A stretch of 64,000 nt of DNA from Streptosporangium roseum DSM 43021 (GCF_000024865.1 NC_013595.1:6138001-6202000), one strand, 5' to 3'; shown: positions 8,091-17,486, numbered from the stretch's first letter. A program made the numbers and translations. Notes: generated from the sequence alone by a model not told the origin.

Positions 8091-9602
8091 TCAGAGCCGC
8101 AGCCGGGAGGGGATCACCCCGCGCCACAGGGCGTGGACGGCGGCGGCGTCGTCCTCGGCCACCCGGTCCTCCGGCACGCCCCAGGACCTCACCGGGGCGG
8201 AGGACGTGGTGAGCCGGGACCAGCCGGGATCGCCGGTCGCGCAGAAGTCGGCCCAGGCGCGCACCATCCGCCGGGACAGCGCGCGGTCCTGCCCGTCGGG
8301 GACGCCGCCGATCAGGAAGTCCACGCCGACGGCGTCCAGATTGCCGGAAGCGAACGGGACATCCGCGGCATGCCACGGCCGCACCGTGTCGCCGTCCGGG
8401 GAGGTGCGGCAGCGGGCGAAGCGGGACAGGAAGGCCCGCCCGCCCGCGCGGGCGTGGGCCCCCGCCAGCCCGGCGGTGTGCTCGGCGAAGACCGCGTCTC
8501 CGGCCATGGCGAGGTATACCTCCAGCACCGGCGCGTCCGGCAGCAGCGCGCGGTAGCCCGCCACCAGGGCGTCGGGCAGGCCGAAGTCCGCCGCGAAACG
8601 GGCCAGCCCCTCCTCGTCGGTGACCGGAGGCATGCTCCCGGTCCGATGCATCAGCCAGGACTCCTGCGTGGTGTGGCAGAACAGCAGGTCCATCTCCCGT
8701 ACGGTGCCCGCGGAGAGCGCGGACAGCGGATCCGTGGCGAGCACGTCCCCGTCGAGAACCGGCCCGTAGATCACCGTGTCGTAGTGCAGCGGGCCGGAGG
8801 CCGGGTCGGCGCGGTAGCCCTGGACCACCCGGTCGGAGGCGGCGACCAGGGCATGCGGCGCTGCGGAGAGCAGCCCTCCCGCGGTGGCGGGGATTCCGGC
8901 GGCCGCCGCCACCTTCCGGGTCAGGCCCGCGGCCAGGCCGGGCGGATAGTAGGCGTCGGGCACGCTGTGGGCGATGCCGCGCCGGAACAGCCCGCGCGCC
9001 CGGTCCATGGTCAGCAGGCAGGCGACCGAGCCCGCCCCGGCGGACTGCCCGGCCACGGTGACGTTCCCGGGGTCGCCTCCGAAGTCCGCGATGTTGTCGC
9101 GCACCCAGTGCAGCGCGGCGACCTGGTCGAGCAGGCCCCGGTTGGCGGGGAGGCCGGGCACGTGGCCGAACCCCTCGAACCCCAGCCGGTAGTTGCAGGT
9201 CACCACCACCAGCCCGGCGCGGGCCAGCTCGGCGCCGTCGTATTCGGGCTGCGCCGAGGAGCCGAAGGTGTAGGCGCCGCCGTGAATCCAGAAGAGGACG
9301 GGGAGCGGGCCCGGGGCCCGTTCGGGGGCCCACACGTTCACGCTCAGTATGTCGTCCTGGCCGGGGGACCACGCCGGGGCTCCGGGCAACCGCGCCGACT
9401 GCGGCGCGACGGGGCCGAAGCGGTCGCAGTCCCGCACACCGCTCCAGGCCGACGCGGGCCGCGGCTCCCGGAACCGGCCGGCACCGAACGGAGGGGCCGC
9501 GTAGGGGATTCCGAGCGTGGCGCGGACGCCGCCGGCGACCCTCCTGCCCCGCACCCGCCCGCCCGTCGTCGCCACGACCTCGCCCGCCATCGCCTTGTTC
9601 AT
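8091..9602 (-). CDS. Type B carboxylesterase
   Basis: A 503-residue esterase of the cholinesterase/para-nitrobenzyl-esterase family. The oxyanion-hole segment FWIHGGAY (~105-111), the helper stretch GLLDQVAALHWVRDNI and the nucleophile elbow GQSAGAG (S187) are clear. The family hydrolyses carboxylic esters. No signal peptide is visible, so it is probably cytoplasmic. AGGGGG precedes the ATG. It converges on the MocR gene with only 13 bp between stops and has no operon partner. Confidence 0.88.
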   Translation of the reverse strand: MNKAMAGEVVATTGGRVRGRRVAGGVRATLGIPYAAPPFGAGRFREPRPASAWSGVRDCDRFGPVAPQSARLPGAPAWSPGQDDILSVNVWAPERAPGPLPVLFWIHGGAYTFGSSAQPEYDGAELARAGLVVVTCNYRLGFEGFGHVPGLPANRGLLDQVAALHWVRDNIADFGGDPGNVTVAGQSAGAGSVACLLTMDRARGLFRRGIAHSVPDAYYPPGLAAGLTRKVAAAAGIPATAGGLLSAAPHALVAASDRVVQGYRADPASGPLHYDTVIYGPVLDGDVLATDPLSALSAGTVREMDLLFCHTTQESWLMHRTGSMPPVTDEEGLARFAADFGLPDALVAGYRALLPDAPVLEVYLAMAGDAVFAEHTAGLAGAHARAGGRAFLSRFARCRTSPDGDTVRPWHAADVPFASGNLDAVGVDFLIGGVPDGQDRALSRRMVRAWADFCATGDPGWSRLTTSSAPVRSWGVPEDRVAEDDAAAVHALWRGVIPSRLRL

Positions 9603-9844
9603 GCGCCCCCTGTTCCACGACCGCTACGACCGGCTCCCTGACCACCGGCCGCCGTCTCGACCGCCTGACGTGCCGGCGGACGGAGCATGCTTCCAGAGCG
9701 GACCGGCGCCGGACAAACGGATTACGTGCCCCGGCCGGGGGTGACGGCCCGGGAGGCGCCGGACCCGCCTCCGGCGCCCTGGAGGCCCTGAAGGCGTTGA
9801 AGGGCCTGAAAGGACACCGCGGCGGATCCCCGTCCGGGGAGCGG

Positions 9845-11026
9845 TCAGACCGGCTGCATCTCGGGCCGGGGGGCGGCCGCTACCGTACGGCGTTCGAGCA
9901 GCCCGGAGAGGGCCGCCAGGGCGAGGGCGGCCGCGGCGAGCAGCGCGCCGACCCAGTTGGGCGCGGTGTAACCGAGACCGGCCGTGATGACCAGGCCGCC
10001 GAGCCAGGCGGCCAGGGCGTTGCCGAGGTTGAACGCGCCGATGTTGACGGCGGAGGCCAGCGTCGGCGCCGCCGCCGCGTTGTCGAGGACCCGCTTCTGC
10101 AGGGGCGGGACGGTCGCGAAGCCGAACGCGCCGAGCAGGAACACCGTGATCGCGGCGGGGATCCGGGCGTGCGAGGTGAAGGTGAAGACGGCGAGCACGA
10201 GCGCGAGGCCGGCCAGCAGGGCGTAGAGGCTGGGCATCAGGGCGCGGTCGGCGAGGCGCCCGCCGAGCAGGTTGCCGATCACGAGCCCGATGCCGAAGAG
10301 CACCAGCAGCCAGCTGACCGCCCCCTCGGAGAACCCGGCGACCTCGGTCATCATCGGCGCGATGTAGGTGAAGGAGGCGAAGACGCCGCCGAACCCGAGA
10401 ACGGTCATCCCGATGGCCAGCCATACCTGAGGGCTGCGGAACACGGCCAGCTCGGCGCCGATGTCGGTGCTCGCGGGGCGGGGCTGGACGGGCACGAGCG
10501 CGGCGATGCTGAGAAGGCCGACGACACCGAGGCCGGCCACGACCCAGAACGTGACGCGCCAGCCGAAGGCCTGGCCGATGAAGGTGCCCATCGGCACTCC
10601 GAGCACGTTGGCGAGGGTGAGGCCGGTGAACATCAGGGCGATGGCGCTGGCCCTCCTGCCCGGGGCGACCAGGTCGCCGGCCAGGATCGCGCCGACGCCG
10701 AAGAAGGCGCCGTGGGTGAAGGAGGCCACGATGCGGCCGGTCATCATCAGCCCGTAGGTGGGCGCCAGCGCGGACAGCACGTTACCCAGGATGAAGATCA
10801 CCATGAGGGCGAGGAGCAGGTGCTTGCGCCGCATGCGCGTGCCGAGGACGGTCATCGGCGCGGCGCCCACCGCGACGCCGAGCGCGTAACCGGAGATGAG
10901 GTAGCCGGCCGTGGGGATGGAGACGCCGAAGTCGCGGGCGACCTCGGGGAGCAGGCCCGCGATGACGAACTCCGTGGTGCCGATGCCGAAGGCACCGATG
11001 GCCAGCGCGAGCAAGGCGAGAGGCAT
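9845..11026 (-). CDS. MFS transporter, DHA1 family
   Basis: A 393-residue, 12-span transporter similar to AraJ/chloramphenicol-efflux DHA1 proteins. It opens with MPLALLALAIGAFGIGTTEF, has the span-1 signature GTTEFVIAGLLPEVA and the motif-C region ALMFTGLTLANVLGVPMGT. The start at 11026 has GGAGGG upstream; a start 30 bp further upstream lacks a ribosome site. The substrate is unknown. No neighbouring regulator exists, but direct repeats lie in its promoter. Confidence 0.88.
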   Translation of the reverse strand: MPLALLALAIGAFGIGTTEFVIAGLLPEVARDFGVSIPTAGYLISGYALGVAVGAAPMTVLGTRMRRKHLLLALMVIFILGNVLSALAPTYGLMMTGRIVASFTHGAFFGVGAILAGDLVAPGRRASAIALMFTGLTLANVLGVPMGTFIGQAFGWRVTFWVVAGLGVVGLLSIAALVPVQPRPASTDIGAELAVFRSPQVWLAIGMTVLGFGGVFASFTYIAPMMTEVAGFSEGAVSWLLVLFGIGLVIGNLLGGRLADRALMPSLYALLAGLALVLAVFTFTSHARIPAAITVFLLGAFGFATVPPLQKRVLDNAAAAPTLASAVNIGAFNLGNALAAWLGGLVITAGLGYTAPNWVGALLAAAALALAALSGLLERRTVAAAPRPEMQPV

Positions 11027-11062
11027 GAACCCTCCAGTTACGTGCGACAAGTACAAGCGCCG

Positions 11063-11095
11063 ACAATAGTTGCCAACGCCCTATAGTTGCAAACG
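11063..11095 (-). promoter_or_regulatory. Direct repeats in the MFS promoter
   Basis: Two near-identical 13-mers, ATAGTTGCCAACG (11066-11078) and ATAGTTGCAAACG (11083-11095), are 17 bp apart. Each contains a GTTG/CAAC-type dyad. On the minus strand TTGCAA (11088-11093) and TATTGT (11063-11068) could be -35 and -10 with a long 19-bp spacer, so a protein bound at the repeats would cover the promoter. Confidence 0.45.
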
Positions 11096-11261
11096 CGGGT
11101 AACTGGCTTGCGATGTATGATGCCTGGCGCAGGCACTGGCAACCGCCCGTGAAGAGGGACCGGATTTCCAGCCCTTCTGAGATCGGGACCTCACATCCGG
11201 CCGCCCCGGGACGTTTACCAGGTGTGAGACGACCACCTCTCCGAAGGGATCGAGGCCACCC

Positions 11262-12014
11262 ATGAACACCCCATCCCGGCAGACCGGCGGCACGGTGACC
11301 GCGGAGGCCGACCTCGCCACCCGGGTCGGCCGGGTCGACTGGGCCGGCGTGACGGACGAGGTCAACGCCCACGGCTGCGCCCTGACCCCGCGGCTCATCG
11401 GCCCCGCCGAGTGCGCGGACCTCTCCGCGCTGTACGAGGAGGCCGGGCGCTTCCGCTCGACCGTCGACATGGCCCGCTACCGGTTCGGATCCGGGCAGTA
11501 CCGCTACTTCGACAGCCCGTTCCCCGAACCGGTCCGGCAACTGAGGCAGGCGTTCTATCCGCGCCTGCTGCCCATCGCCCGCGACTGGGCCGCCAAGCTC
11601 GGCAGGAGCGCACCGTGGCCCGACACCCTGGACGAGTGGCTGGAGATGTGCCACGCGGCCGGGCAGACCAAGCCGACGCCGATCCTGCTGCGCTACCGGC
11701 AGGGCGACTGGAACGCGCTCCACCGCGACCTGTACGGAGACCTCGTCTTCCCCCTGCAGGTCGTCATCGGCCTGGACGAGCCCGGCGTCGACCACACCGG
11801 CGGGGAGTTCCTGATGGTCGAGCAGCGGCCCCGCGCCCAGTCCCGCGGCACCTCGACCCTGCTCCGGCAGGGCCACGGACTGGTCTTCACCACCCGTGAC
11901 CGTCCCGTGGAGTCGGCGCGCGGCTGGTCGGCCGCCCCGGTCCGCCACGGAGTCAGCACCGTCCGCTCGGGCATCCGCCACACCCTGGGCCTGGTCTTCC
12001 ACGACGCGGCCTGA
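11262..12014 (+). CDS. 2-oxoglutarate/Fe(II) oxygenase
   Basis: A 250-residue protein of the prokaryotic 2OG-Fe(II) oxygenase superfamily (COG3826-like). The iron facial triad is visible as HRD in ALHRDLYGDLVFPLQ (~162-164) and the distal histidine in PVRHGVSTVRSG, with the following Arg to bind 2OG. Such enzymes couple 2OG decarboxylation to hydroxylation or demethylation; relatives are often linked to DNA-alkylation repair genes, but none is next to this one. GAAGGGAT lies 11 bp before the ATG. The next gene follows 12 bp later and is probably co-transcribed. Confidence 0.75.
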   Translation: MNTPSRQTGGTVTAEADLATRVGRVDWAGVTDEVNAHGCALTPRLIGPAECADLSALYEEAGRFRSTVDMARYRFGSGQYRYFDSPFPEPVRQLRQAFYPRLLPIARDWAAKLGRSAPWPDTLDEWLEMCHAAGQTKPTPILLRYRQGDWNALHRDLYGDLVFPLQVVIGLDEPGVDHTGGEFLMVEQRPRAQSRGTSTLLRQGHGLVFTTRDRPVESARGWSAAPVRHGVSTVRSGIRHTLGLVFHDAA

Positions 12015-12026
12015 AGGGGGACGGCC

Positions 12027-12635
12027 GTGCGGATACGCCGCCTGGAAGATCGACAGAGAGCACACGACATGACCGTCACCGGAAGAGTCACCGGCTCAGG
12101 TTCACCGCTGATCCGCCGGGGCGACGTCACGGGAGCCGCCGCTCCGGGGCGACCCGCCGGGCACACCCCCGCCGAGACGGCGGCGCTGCTGGACCTGCTG
12201 ACCGCGGCCCGGCCGCGGGTCGAGACGGTCACCGTCGGCCACGGCCGCGACGACGCCTCCCGGGCGGCGGCCCAGGCGTTCGTCCGGAGCTGGGAGGGCG
12301 CGGGCGGGACCGTGCAGGCGGTCGTCGACTGGCCCGAGGAGGCCGCGTCCTGGCTGCGCCCGGCGCGGCGGTTCGCCGCCGGCGACCCCGACGCGTGGGT
12401 GGTGACCGGCGCCGCGGCCGGGTGGGCGCAGATGAGCCGCCGGCTGCGGCACAGCACCGGCTGGGAGCCGCGGCGCACCTACGGCTTCGCCTGCCTGGGC
12501 GACGTGCGGGTCGTACGGCTGGCCGGGCCGGGCACGCTGGAGGGCATGCGCGGGGTGGCGGCGGACGGCAGCACCTGGCAGATCGGCCGAGGTCTGATCA
12601 CCTACTACCCGGCCCCCGGAGAGAGCCCCCGGTGA
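12027..12635 (+). CDS. Unknown protein, possible periplasmic-binding-like fragment
   Basis: A 202-residue protein I cannot assign. It has alternating hydrophobic strands and helices (VETVTVGHG, then WVVTGAAAGWAQMSRRL) that could be half of a Rossmann-like or binding-protein fold, but no diagnostic motif. Two starts are plausible: GTG 12027 with GGGGGA upstream (chosen because it is coupled to the oxygenase gene) and ATG 12069. There is no signal peptide. It probably works with the preceding oxygenase. Confidence 0.55.
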   Translation: MRIRRLEDRQRAHDMTVTGRVTGSGSPLIRRGDVTGAAAPGRPAGHTPAETAALLDLLTAARPRVETVTVGHGRDDASRAAAQAFVRSWEGAGGTVQAVVDWPEEAASWLRPARRFAAGDPDAWVVTGAAAGWAQMSRRLRHSTGWEPRRTYGFACLGDVRVVRLAGPGTLEGMRGVAADGSTWQIGRGLITYYPAPGESPR

Positions 12636-12701
12636 CCACGCCGTCCCACGGCGCGCGACTGACTCCGGCCGCCTTCGCCGCGGCTCCTCCGTACGGCACG
12701 C

Positions 12702-12729
12702 GAACGCCCCCGCCGCGCCGGGGGTGTTC
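12702..12729. terminator. Strong hairpin between convergent genes
   Basis: GAACGCCCCCG (12702-12712) pairs with CGGGGGTGTTC (12719-12729), an 11-bp stem with one G-T pair and a six-base loop. It lies between the plus-strand oxygenase operon and the minus-strand ABC operon, which fits a bidirectional terminator without a U tract. Confidence 0.6.
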
Positions 12730-12783
12730 ACGGCCGCGACCGCCCGCTCCTGCGGCTCGGTGCCGGAGCGGGATGTCCGCCTC

Positions 12784-13554
12784 TCACGCGTCCCGGCGGG
12801 CCAGGACGGCGGTTCCCGCGCCCAGGGCGGCGACCGCGTACGCCACCAGCACGCCCAGCGCCCCGAGCGGCGGCAGGTCTCCCACGGCGGACGGATGGTC
12901 CACGAGCTGCCCCGCGAGGTTGGCCGGCAGCACCGAGCCGACCCGGCCGCTCCAGGGGCCGGGGAGGAGTCCGGCGAGCACGGGGAGCACGAACAGCAGC
13001 CCGCTGAGGGCGACGATCGCCCCGGCGGCGGAGCGCGTGGCCGCGCCCAGGCCCAGGCCGACGAGTGCGATCACCGCCACCGACAGGCCGGAGGCCAGCA
13101 GCATCGGGACTTCCGCCTCCGGCGGGGTCGTGTAGCCGGGGCTCATCGGCCGGTCGCCGACGATCGCCCGGCTGACGGCGAACGCCCCGAACAGGAAGAG
13201 CAGACCGCCGAGGAGGGAGATCCCGGCGGTGATCACCGCCTTCCCGCCGAGCACCCTCCGGCGGCGCGGCACGGCCGCCAGGCTGGTGCGGATCATGCCG
13301 GTGGTGTACTCCGAGGTGATCGCCAGCACGGCGAGGACACCCATGCAGAGCTGGACGAGCGGCAGAAGGGCCTGTTCCATGGGCGGAGCCTGGAATCGCG
13401 CCCGGCGCCCGGGCGACAGGCCGTCCCAGCCGTTCACCCCCTGCAGCGTCAGGAAGGCGACGAGGGGCACGGCGAGGGCGACCAGGCCGAGGATGTACCA
13501 GGTGGAGCGGACGGAGCGGAGCTTCAGCCACTCGGACGCGAGGACATCGGTCAT
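12784..13554 (-). CDS. ABC-2 type permease (second of two paralogues)
   Basis: A 256-residue integral membrane protein with about six spans. It opens with MTDVLASEWLKLRSVRSTWY, nearly identical to its neighbour, and carries the ITSEYTTGMIRTSLAAVPRR segment typical of ABC-2 permeases of the lantibiotic-immunity/antibiotic-export type. Start 13554 overlaps the previous stop as ATGA. It forms a heteromeric channel with the adjoining permease and ATPase; the exported molecule is unknown. Confidence 0.85.
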   Translation of the reverse strand: MTDVLASEWLKLRSVRSTWYILGLVALAVPLVAFLTLQGVNGWDGLSPGRRARFQAPPMEQALLPLVQLCMGVLAVLAITSEYTTGMIRTSLAAVPRRRRVLGGKAVITAGISLLGGLLFLFGAFAVSRAIVGDRPMSPGYTTPPEAEVPMLLASGLSVAVIALVGLGLGAATRSAAGAIVALSGLLFVLPVLAGLLPGPWSGRVGSVLPANLAGQLVDHPSAVGDLPPLGALGVLVAYAVAALGAGTAVLARRDA

Positions 13555-14348
13555 CGGACGTCTCTCCTGCCGAGTACGGCGGCCGCCGCACCGAGCGCGA
13601 CGACGACGTACAGGGCCATGACCGCCAGCGCCATCGGCGGGGACAGGCCGATGGCGCTGGCCGAATCCCCCAGGTCGACCGCCATGGGGGCTTCGCCCGC
13701 GAGCTGCCGGGTCAGGTCCTCCGGCAGGACCGAGCCGACCCGGGCGTTCCACGGGTCGGGCAGCGCGAGCGCGAACCTCGGGACCACGTACAGCAGTGCC
13801 ACGACGGAGGCGACGGTCCCCGCCGTGGAGCGCAGGACTGCGCCCAGGCCGAGCCCGACCAGGGCCAGCACCATCGGCGACAGCCCCGTGGCCAGCATTT
13901 TGGGGAGCTCTCCGGCCAGCGTCGGCGCGAAGTCCCGGATGGGGCGGTCCCCGGCGATCGCCCGGCCGGCGAAGAACGTCACGAACACGCTCGCCTGCCC
14001 GATGACGAGGGTGGTGGCGGCGACGACCGCGGCCTTCGCCGCCAGCACCGTGCCGCGCCGCGGCACCGCCACGAAGCTGGAACGGATCATGCCGGTGGCG
14101 TACTCCGAGGTGATCGTGAGAACGCCGAGCACCGCCGCGCAGATCTGCAGGGGCAACAGGACGACCTGCTCCGGCTGCGCGGCCCGCAGCCCGGCCCGCC
14201 GCTCGGGCGGCATGCCCTCCCACAGGCTCACCACGTAGAAGGCGAACCCGGCCATGAGCAGGACGAAGGCCACGACGACGCCGAGGATGTACCAGGTGGA
14301 GCGGGCGGAGCGGAGTTTCAGCCATTCCGAGGCCAGCACGTCGGTCAT
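13551..14348 (-). CDS. ABC-2 type permease (first of two paralogues)
   Basis: A 265-residue membrane protein paralogous to the next gene, with the same MTDVLASEWLKLRSARSTWY opening and TSEYATGMIRSSFVAVPRR core. The pair probably arose by tandem duplication. It is coupled to both neighbours by 4-bp ATGA overlaps, so ATPase, permease and permease are made in fixed proportion. Confidence 0.86.
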   Translation of the reverse strand: MTDVLASEWLKLRSARSTWYILGVVVAFVLLMAGFAFYVVSLWEGMPPERRAGLRAAQPEQVVLLPLQICAAVLGVLTITSEYATGMIRSSFVAVPRRGTVLAAKAAVVAATTLVIGQASVFVTFFAGRAIAGDRPIRDFAPTLAGELPKMLATGLSPMVLALVGLGLGAVLRSTAGTVASVVALLYVVPRFALALPDPWNARVGSVLPEDLTRQLAGEAPMAVDLGDSASAIGLSPPMALAVMALYVVVALGAAAAVLGRRDVR

Positions 14349-15286
14349 CGCCCGGCCCCCTGTCGCCCGCCGCCGTCACCGGAGCCACCGGCCGCCCGAT
14401 ACTCGACGCTGTCGCCGGTGAGCTCCATGTACGCCTCTTCCAGGGAGGCGCTGCGCGGCGTCACCTCGTGCACCGCGAGTCCGTGCCCGGCGGCCAGGTC
14501 GCCGATCTCCGCCACCTCCAGTCCCTTCACGGCCAGCCCGCCGTCCGGTTCCACCAGGACCGTCGCCCCGGCGGCCCTGAGCACGGCGGTCAGCTCCGCC
14601 GCGCGCGGGGAGCGGACCAGCACACCCCGCTCGAAGCGGTCGGCCAGGTCCTGGACCGAGGTCTCGGTGATCAGCCGGCCGCGTCCGATGACGACGAGAC
14701 GGTCGGCGGTGAGCGCCATCTCGCTCATCAGATGGCTGGAGAGCAGGACCGTGCGTCCCTCCGCGGCCAGCGAGCGCATCAGGTGGCGGATCCACCGCAC
14801 GCCCTCCGGGTCCAGGCCGTTGACCGGCTCGTCGAACATCAGCACGCCCGGATCGCCCAGCAGCGCCGCGGCGATCCCCAGCCGCTGCCGCATGCCGAGG
14901 GAGAACCCGCCGGCCCGCTTGCGGGCGACCCCTGCCAGGCCCACCTGCTCCAGCACCTCCGCCACCCGCCGCCCGCCGATGCGGTTGCTCCGTGCCAGGC
15001 AGCGCAGGTGGTCGAAGGCGCTGCGGCCGGCGTGCACGGCGTCGGCGTCGAGCAGCGCGCCGACCTCGTGCATCGGATGCCGGATCGTGGCGTAGCGGCG
15101 GCCGTTGACGAGTCCCTCGCCCGAGGTGGGGGCGTCCAGGCCGAGCAGGACGCGCATGGTGGTGGACTTCCCCGCGCCGTTCGGCCCCAGGAAGCCGGTC
15201 ACCAGCCCCGCCGTCACCTGGAACGACAGCCCGTCCACCGCGACGGTCGCGCCGTAGCGCTTGGTCAGCTCCTTGACTTCGATCAT
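14345..15286 (-). CDS. ABC transporter ATP-binding protein
   Basis: A 313-residue ATPase energising the two permeases. Walker A GPNGAGKST (~residue 38), signature FSLGMRQRLG, Walker B VLMFDEP and H-loop SSH are all present. The C-terminal ~90 residues are the usual extension of DrrA/BcrA-like exporters. The start at 15286 (MIEVKELTKRYG) is chosen because the family begins there; 15 upstream residues in frame are not family-like. It is divergent from a two-component system, which probably controls it. Confidence 0.9.
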   Translation of the reverse strand: MIEVKELTKRYGATVAVDGLSFQVTAGLVTGFLGPNGAGKSTTMRVLLGLDAPTSGEGLVNGRRYATIRHPMHEVGALLDADAVHAGRSAFDHLRCLARSNRIGGRRVAEVLEQVGLAGVARKRAGGFSLGMRQRLGIAAALLGDPGVLMFDEPVNGLDPEGVRWIRHLMRSLAAEGRTVLLSSHLMSEMALTADRLVVIGRGRLITETSVQDLADRFERGVLVRSPRAAELTAVLRAAGATVLVEPDGGLAVKGLEVAEIGDLAAGHGLAVHEVTPRSASLEEAYMELTGDSVEYRAAGGSGDGGGRQGAGR

Positions 15287-15454
15287 GCCGTCGAGGGTTC
15301 CGTACGGCGGGCCGGCGGCGCGTCGGACCACGGCCGGGACTTCTCCGTCGGACCGGGGTCCGACGGCGGGGCCGTCCCGTGGGGAAAGTCAGACCTGAGG
15401 ATGACGTCCCCCGGGTGGAGGCCGGACCGGAACCCGGGCGGATACCGTCTCAAC

Positions 15455-16658
15455 GTGGACGACCTCAACCTGGACGGCTCGCTGCTCCTGCGGCGGTGGA
15501 GCCGCGGCCAGCTCATCGCGCTCGACGCTCTGGCAGGAGCGGCGTACACGATCACGCTCCTGACGTTCGCGGCCGCGCGGCCCGCCACGGAGACGCCGCT
15601 GTGGGCCCAGTCCCTGCTCGTGGCCGTGACCGGGTCGGCACTCGCCCTGCGGCGGCGGTGGCCGCTGCCCGTCTTCGTCCTCGCCCTCGGGACGTCCCTG
15701 GCGTCGATGTTCCTCGGCCTGGTGCACGACGGGTTCGCCGCGGCGGCCTTCGCGCTCTACCTCGTCGCGCTCACCCGGCCCAGGCCCCGGTGGGAGCCGA
15801 CGGTCACGATCGGCGTGGGCAGCGCGGCCGCCGTGGTGATGCTGTCGGTGGCGGGCAGCCCCGACCCCGGCTGGTGGCTGCGCCTCCTCGGCGTCCTCCT
15901 GCCGTGCGTGGCGCTCCTCGGCGGCACCTGGACGGTCGGCCGCGCCGTGCGCGAGCGGCGCGCGTACGCGGCGCGGGCGGCGGAGCAGCTCGCCGACCGG
16001 GCGGTCACCGAGGAGCGCCTGCGCATCGCGCGCGAGCTGCACGACGTCGTCGCGCACAGCATGAGCCTCATCGCGGTCAAGGCGGGGATCGCCAACCACG
16101 TCGCGGAGGCCCGGCCGGAGGAGGCCAGGGACGCGCTGCGCGTCATCGAGGCCACCAGCCGGGGAGCGCTCACCGAGATGCGCCACCTGCTGGGCGTGAT
16201 GCGCTCCGGCACGGCGCCGGACCCGGGCTCCGGCCTCTCCCCCGCGCCCGGCCTCGCCGGCCTGCCCGGACTGGCCGACCGGGCGGCGCTGGCCGGCGTC
16301 CGCGTCGAGCTGGACGTCACCGCGGCCGCGCTGCCGGAGGGGCGTCGAGCTGTCGGTCTACCGGATCGTGCAGGAGGCCCTGACCAACGTGGTCAGGCAC
16401 GCCGCGCCGGCGCGCTGCCGGGTGGTGGTCGAGGCGGACGGGCGGGAGGCACGGGTCGAGGTGACCGACGACGGTCCGGGCCACCGGGTCCTGCCGGGCC
16501 AGCCCGGTCACGGGCTGGCCGGAATGCGGGAGAGGGTCCTCATGTACGGAGGGTCCTTCACGGCCGGGCGACGGCCGGAGGGCGGGTTCGGGGTGTCGGC
16601 ACGGCTGCCCTACGGCGGGAGCACGCCGTACGGCGGGCCCGGCGGGAGGGCCGCGTGA
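15455..16658 (+). pseudogene. Two-component histidine kinase (NarL-partner type), frameshifted
   Basis: The N-terminal half has four to five membrane spans, then the HisKA_3 region with RIARELHDVVAHSMSL (phospho-acceptor His). At about 16343 an extra base (GAGGGGCGTCGAG) shifts the frame. The ATPase domain continues in another frame from 16368 (VQEALTNVVRHA, VTDDGPG, GHGLAGMRERV). Removing one base restores a continuous family-length protein of about 400 residues. This is either a recent disabling mutation or a sequencing error. GTG 15455 follows TACCGT by six bases (leaderless); ATG 15401 is an alternative start. Confidence 0.8.
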
Positions 16659-16730
16659 ACGGGCGGGCCCGGCGAGCACACGGAGGGACGGCGTGAGACG
16701 GTGCGACCATCTGCCCCGGGGGAGGACGGC

Positions 16731-17411
16731 GTGATCCGCGTGCTGGTCGCCGACGACCAGGCCCTGCTGCGCGGCAGCTTCCGCGTCCTGGTGGACACCG
16801 CGCCCGACCTGACGACGGTCGGCGAGGCCGGGACCGGGGTCGAGGCCGTCGGCCTGGCCCGCAGCGAGCGGCCGGACGTGGTGCTCATGGACGTGCGCAT
16901 GCCGGAGATGGACGGCATCGAGGCGACCCGGCGCATCTGCGGCTCGGCCGACACCGCGGGCGTGCGTGTCCTCATGCTCACCACGTTCGACCTGGACGAA
17001 TACGTCTACGCGGCGCTGCGGGCGGGTGCCAGCGGCTTCCTGCTCAAGGACACGCCGCCGGGCGAGCTGCTGGCGGCGATCCGCGTGGTCGCCGCCGGTG
17101 AGGGACTGCTCGCCCCGACGGTGACGCGCCGCCTCATCGCCGAGTTCGCCCGGCGCCCGGAGCCGTCGCAGCCGCTCGCCGGGGAGCTCGGCGGCGTCAC
17201 CGGCCGGGAGCGCGACGTGCTCGCGCTCATCGCCAGGGGGCTGTCCAACACCGAGATCGCCGGCCATCTGCGCCTGAGCCTCGCGACCGTGAAGACGCAC
17301 GTCGGCCGGCTGCTCAGCAAGCTCGGCGCCCGCGACCGCGCCCAGCTCGTCATCCTCGCCTACGAGACCGGCCTGGTCTCGGTGGCGTCGCGCCGGCCGC
17401 GCCAGGGATAG
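16731..17411 (+). CDS. NarL/LuxR-family response regulator
   Basis: A 226-residue regulator. The receiver domain has the acidic pair VADDQ, phospho-acceptor Asp in VVLMDVRMPEMDG, and Lys in LLKDTPPGEL. The LuxR helix-turn-helix follows (VTGRERDVLALIARGLSNTE, then LSLATVKTHVGRLLSKLG). The GTG start at 16731 has GGGGGAGGA upstream. It belongs with the frameshifted kinase just before it and probably controls the divergent ABC operon; if the kinase is dead it would need another phosphodonor. Confidence 0.9.
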   Translation: MIRVLVADDQALLRGSFRVLVDTAPDLTTVGEAGTGVEAVGLARSERPDVVLMDVRMPEMDGIEATRRICGSADTAGVRVLMLTTFDLDEYVYAALRAGASGFLLKDTPPGELLAAIRVVAAGEGLLAPTVTRRLIAEFARRPEPSQPLAGELGGVTGRERDVLALIARGLSNTEIAGHLRLSLATVKTHVGRLLSKLGARDRAQLVILAYETGLVSVASRRPRQG

Positions 17412-17441
17412 CCATCGGGTTCCGGTATACCCAAAAAACCG

Positions 17442-17447
17442 TAAAAT
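17442..17447 (+). promoter_or_regulatory. Candidate -10 box for the serine hydrolase
   Basis: TAAAAT at 17442-17447 is a good -10 match in very GC-rich DNA, with a weak TTCCGG 16 bp upstream. It lies about 40 bp before the ribosome site of the next gene. Confidence 0.35.
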
Positions 17448-17486
17448 GCTGACCTTCCTGTTACGTCAGCGACTTGGGGGACAAAA

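Noticed and set aside
12784..14388. A 534-codon minus-strand frame spanning both permeases
   Set aside because: Its first half is the wrong frame of the 13551-14348 permease; the real second permease begins at 13554 with an ATGA overlap.
14468..16696. A very long plus-strand open frame running opposite the ABC ATPase and into the kinase
   Set aside because: Only the part after ~15455 shows kinase features; the upstream part is the antisense of a convincing ATPase gene and reflects GC-rich codon bias.
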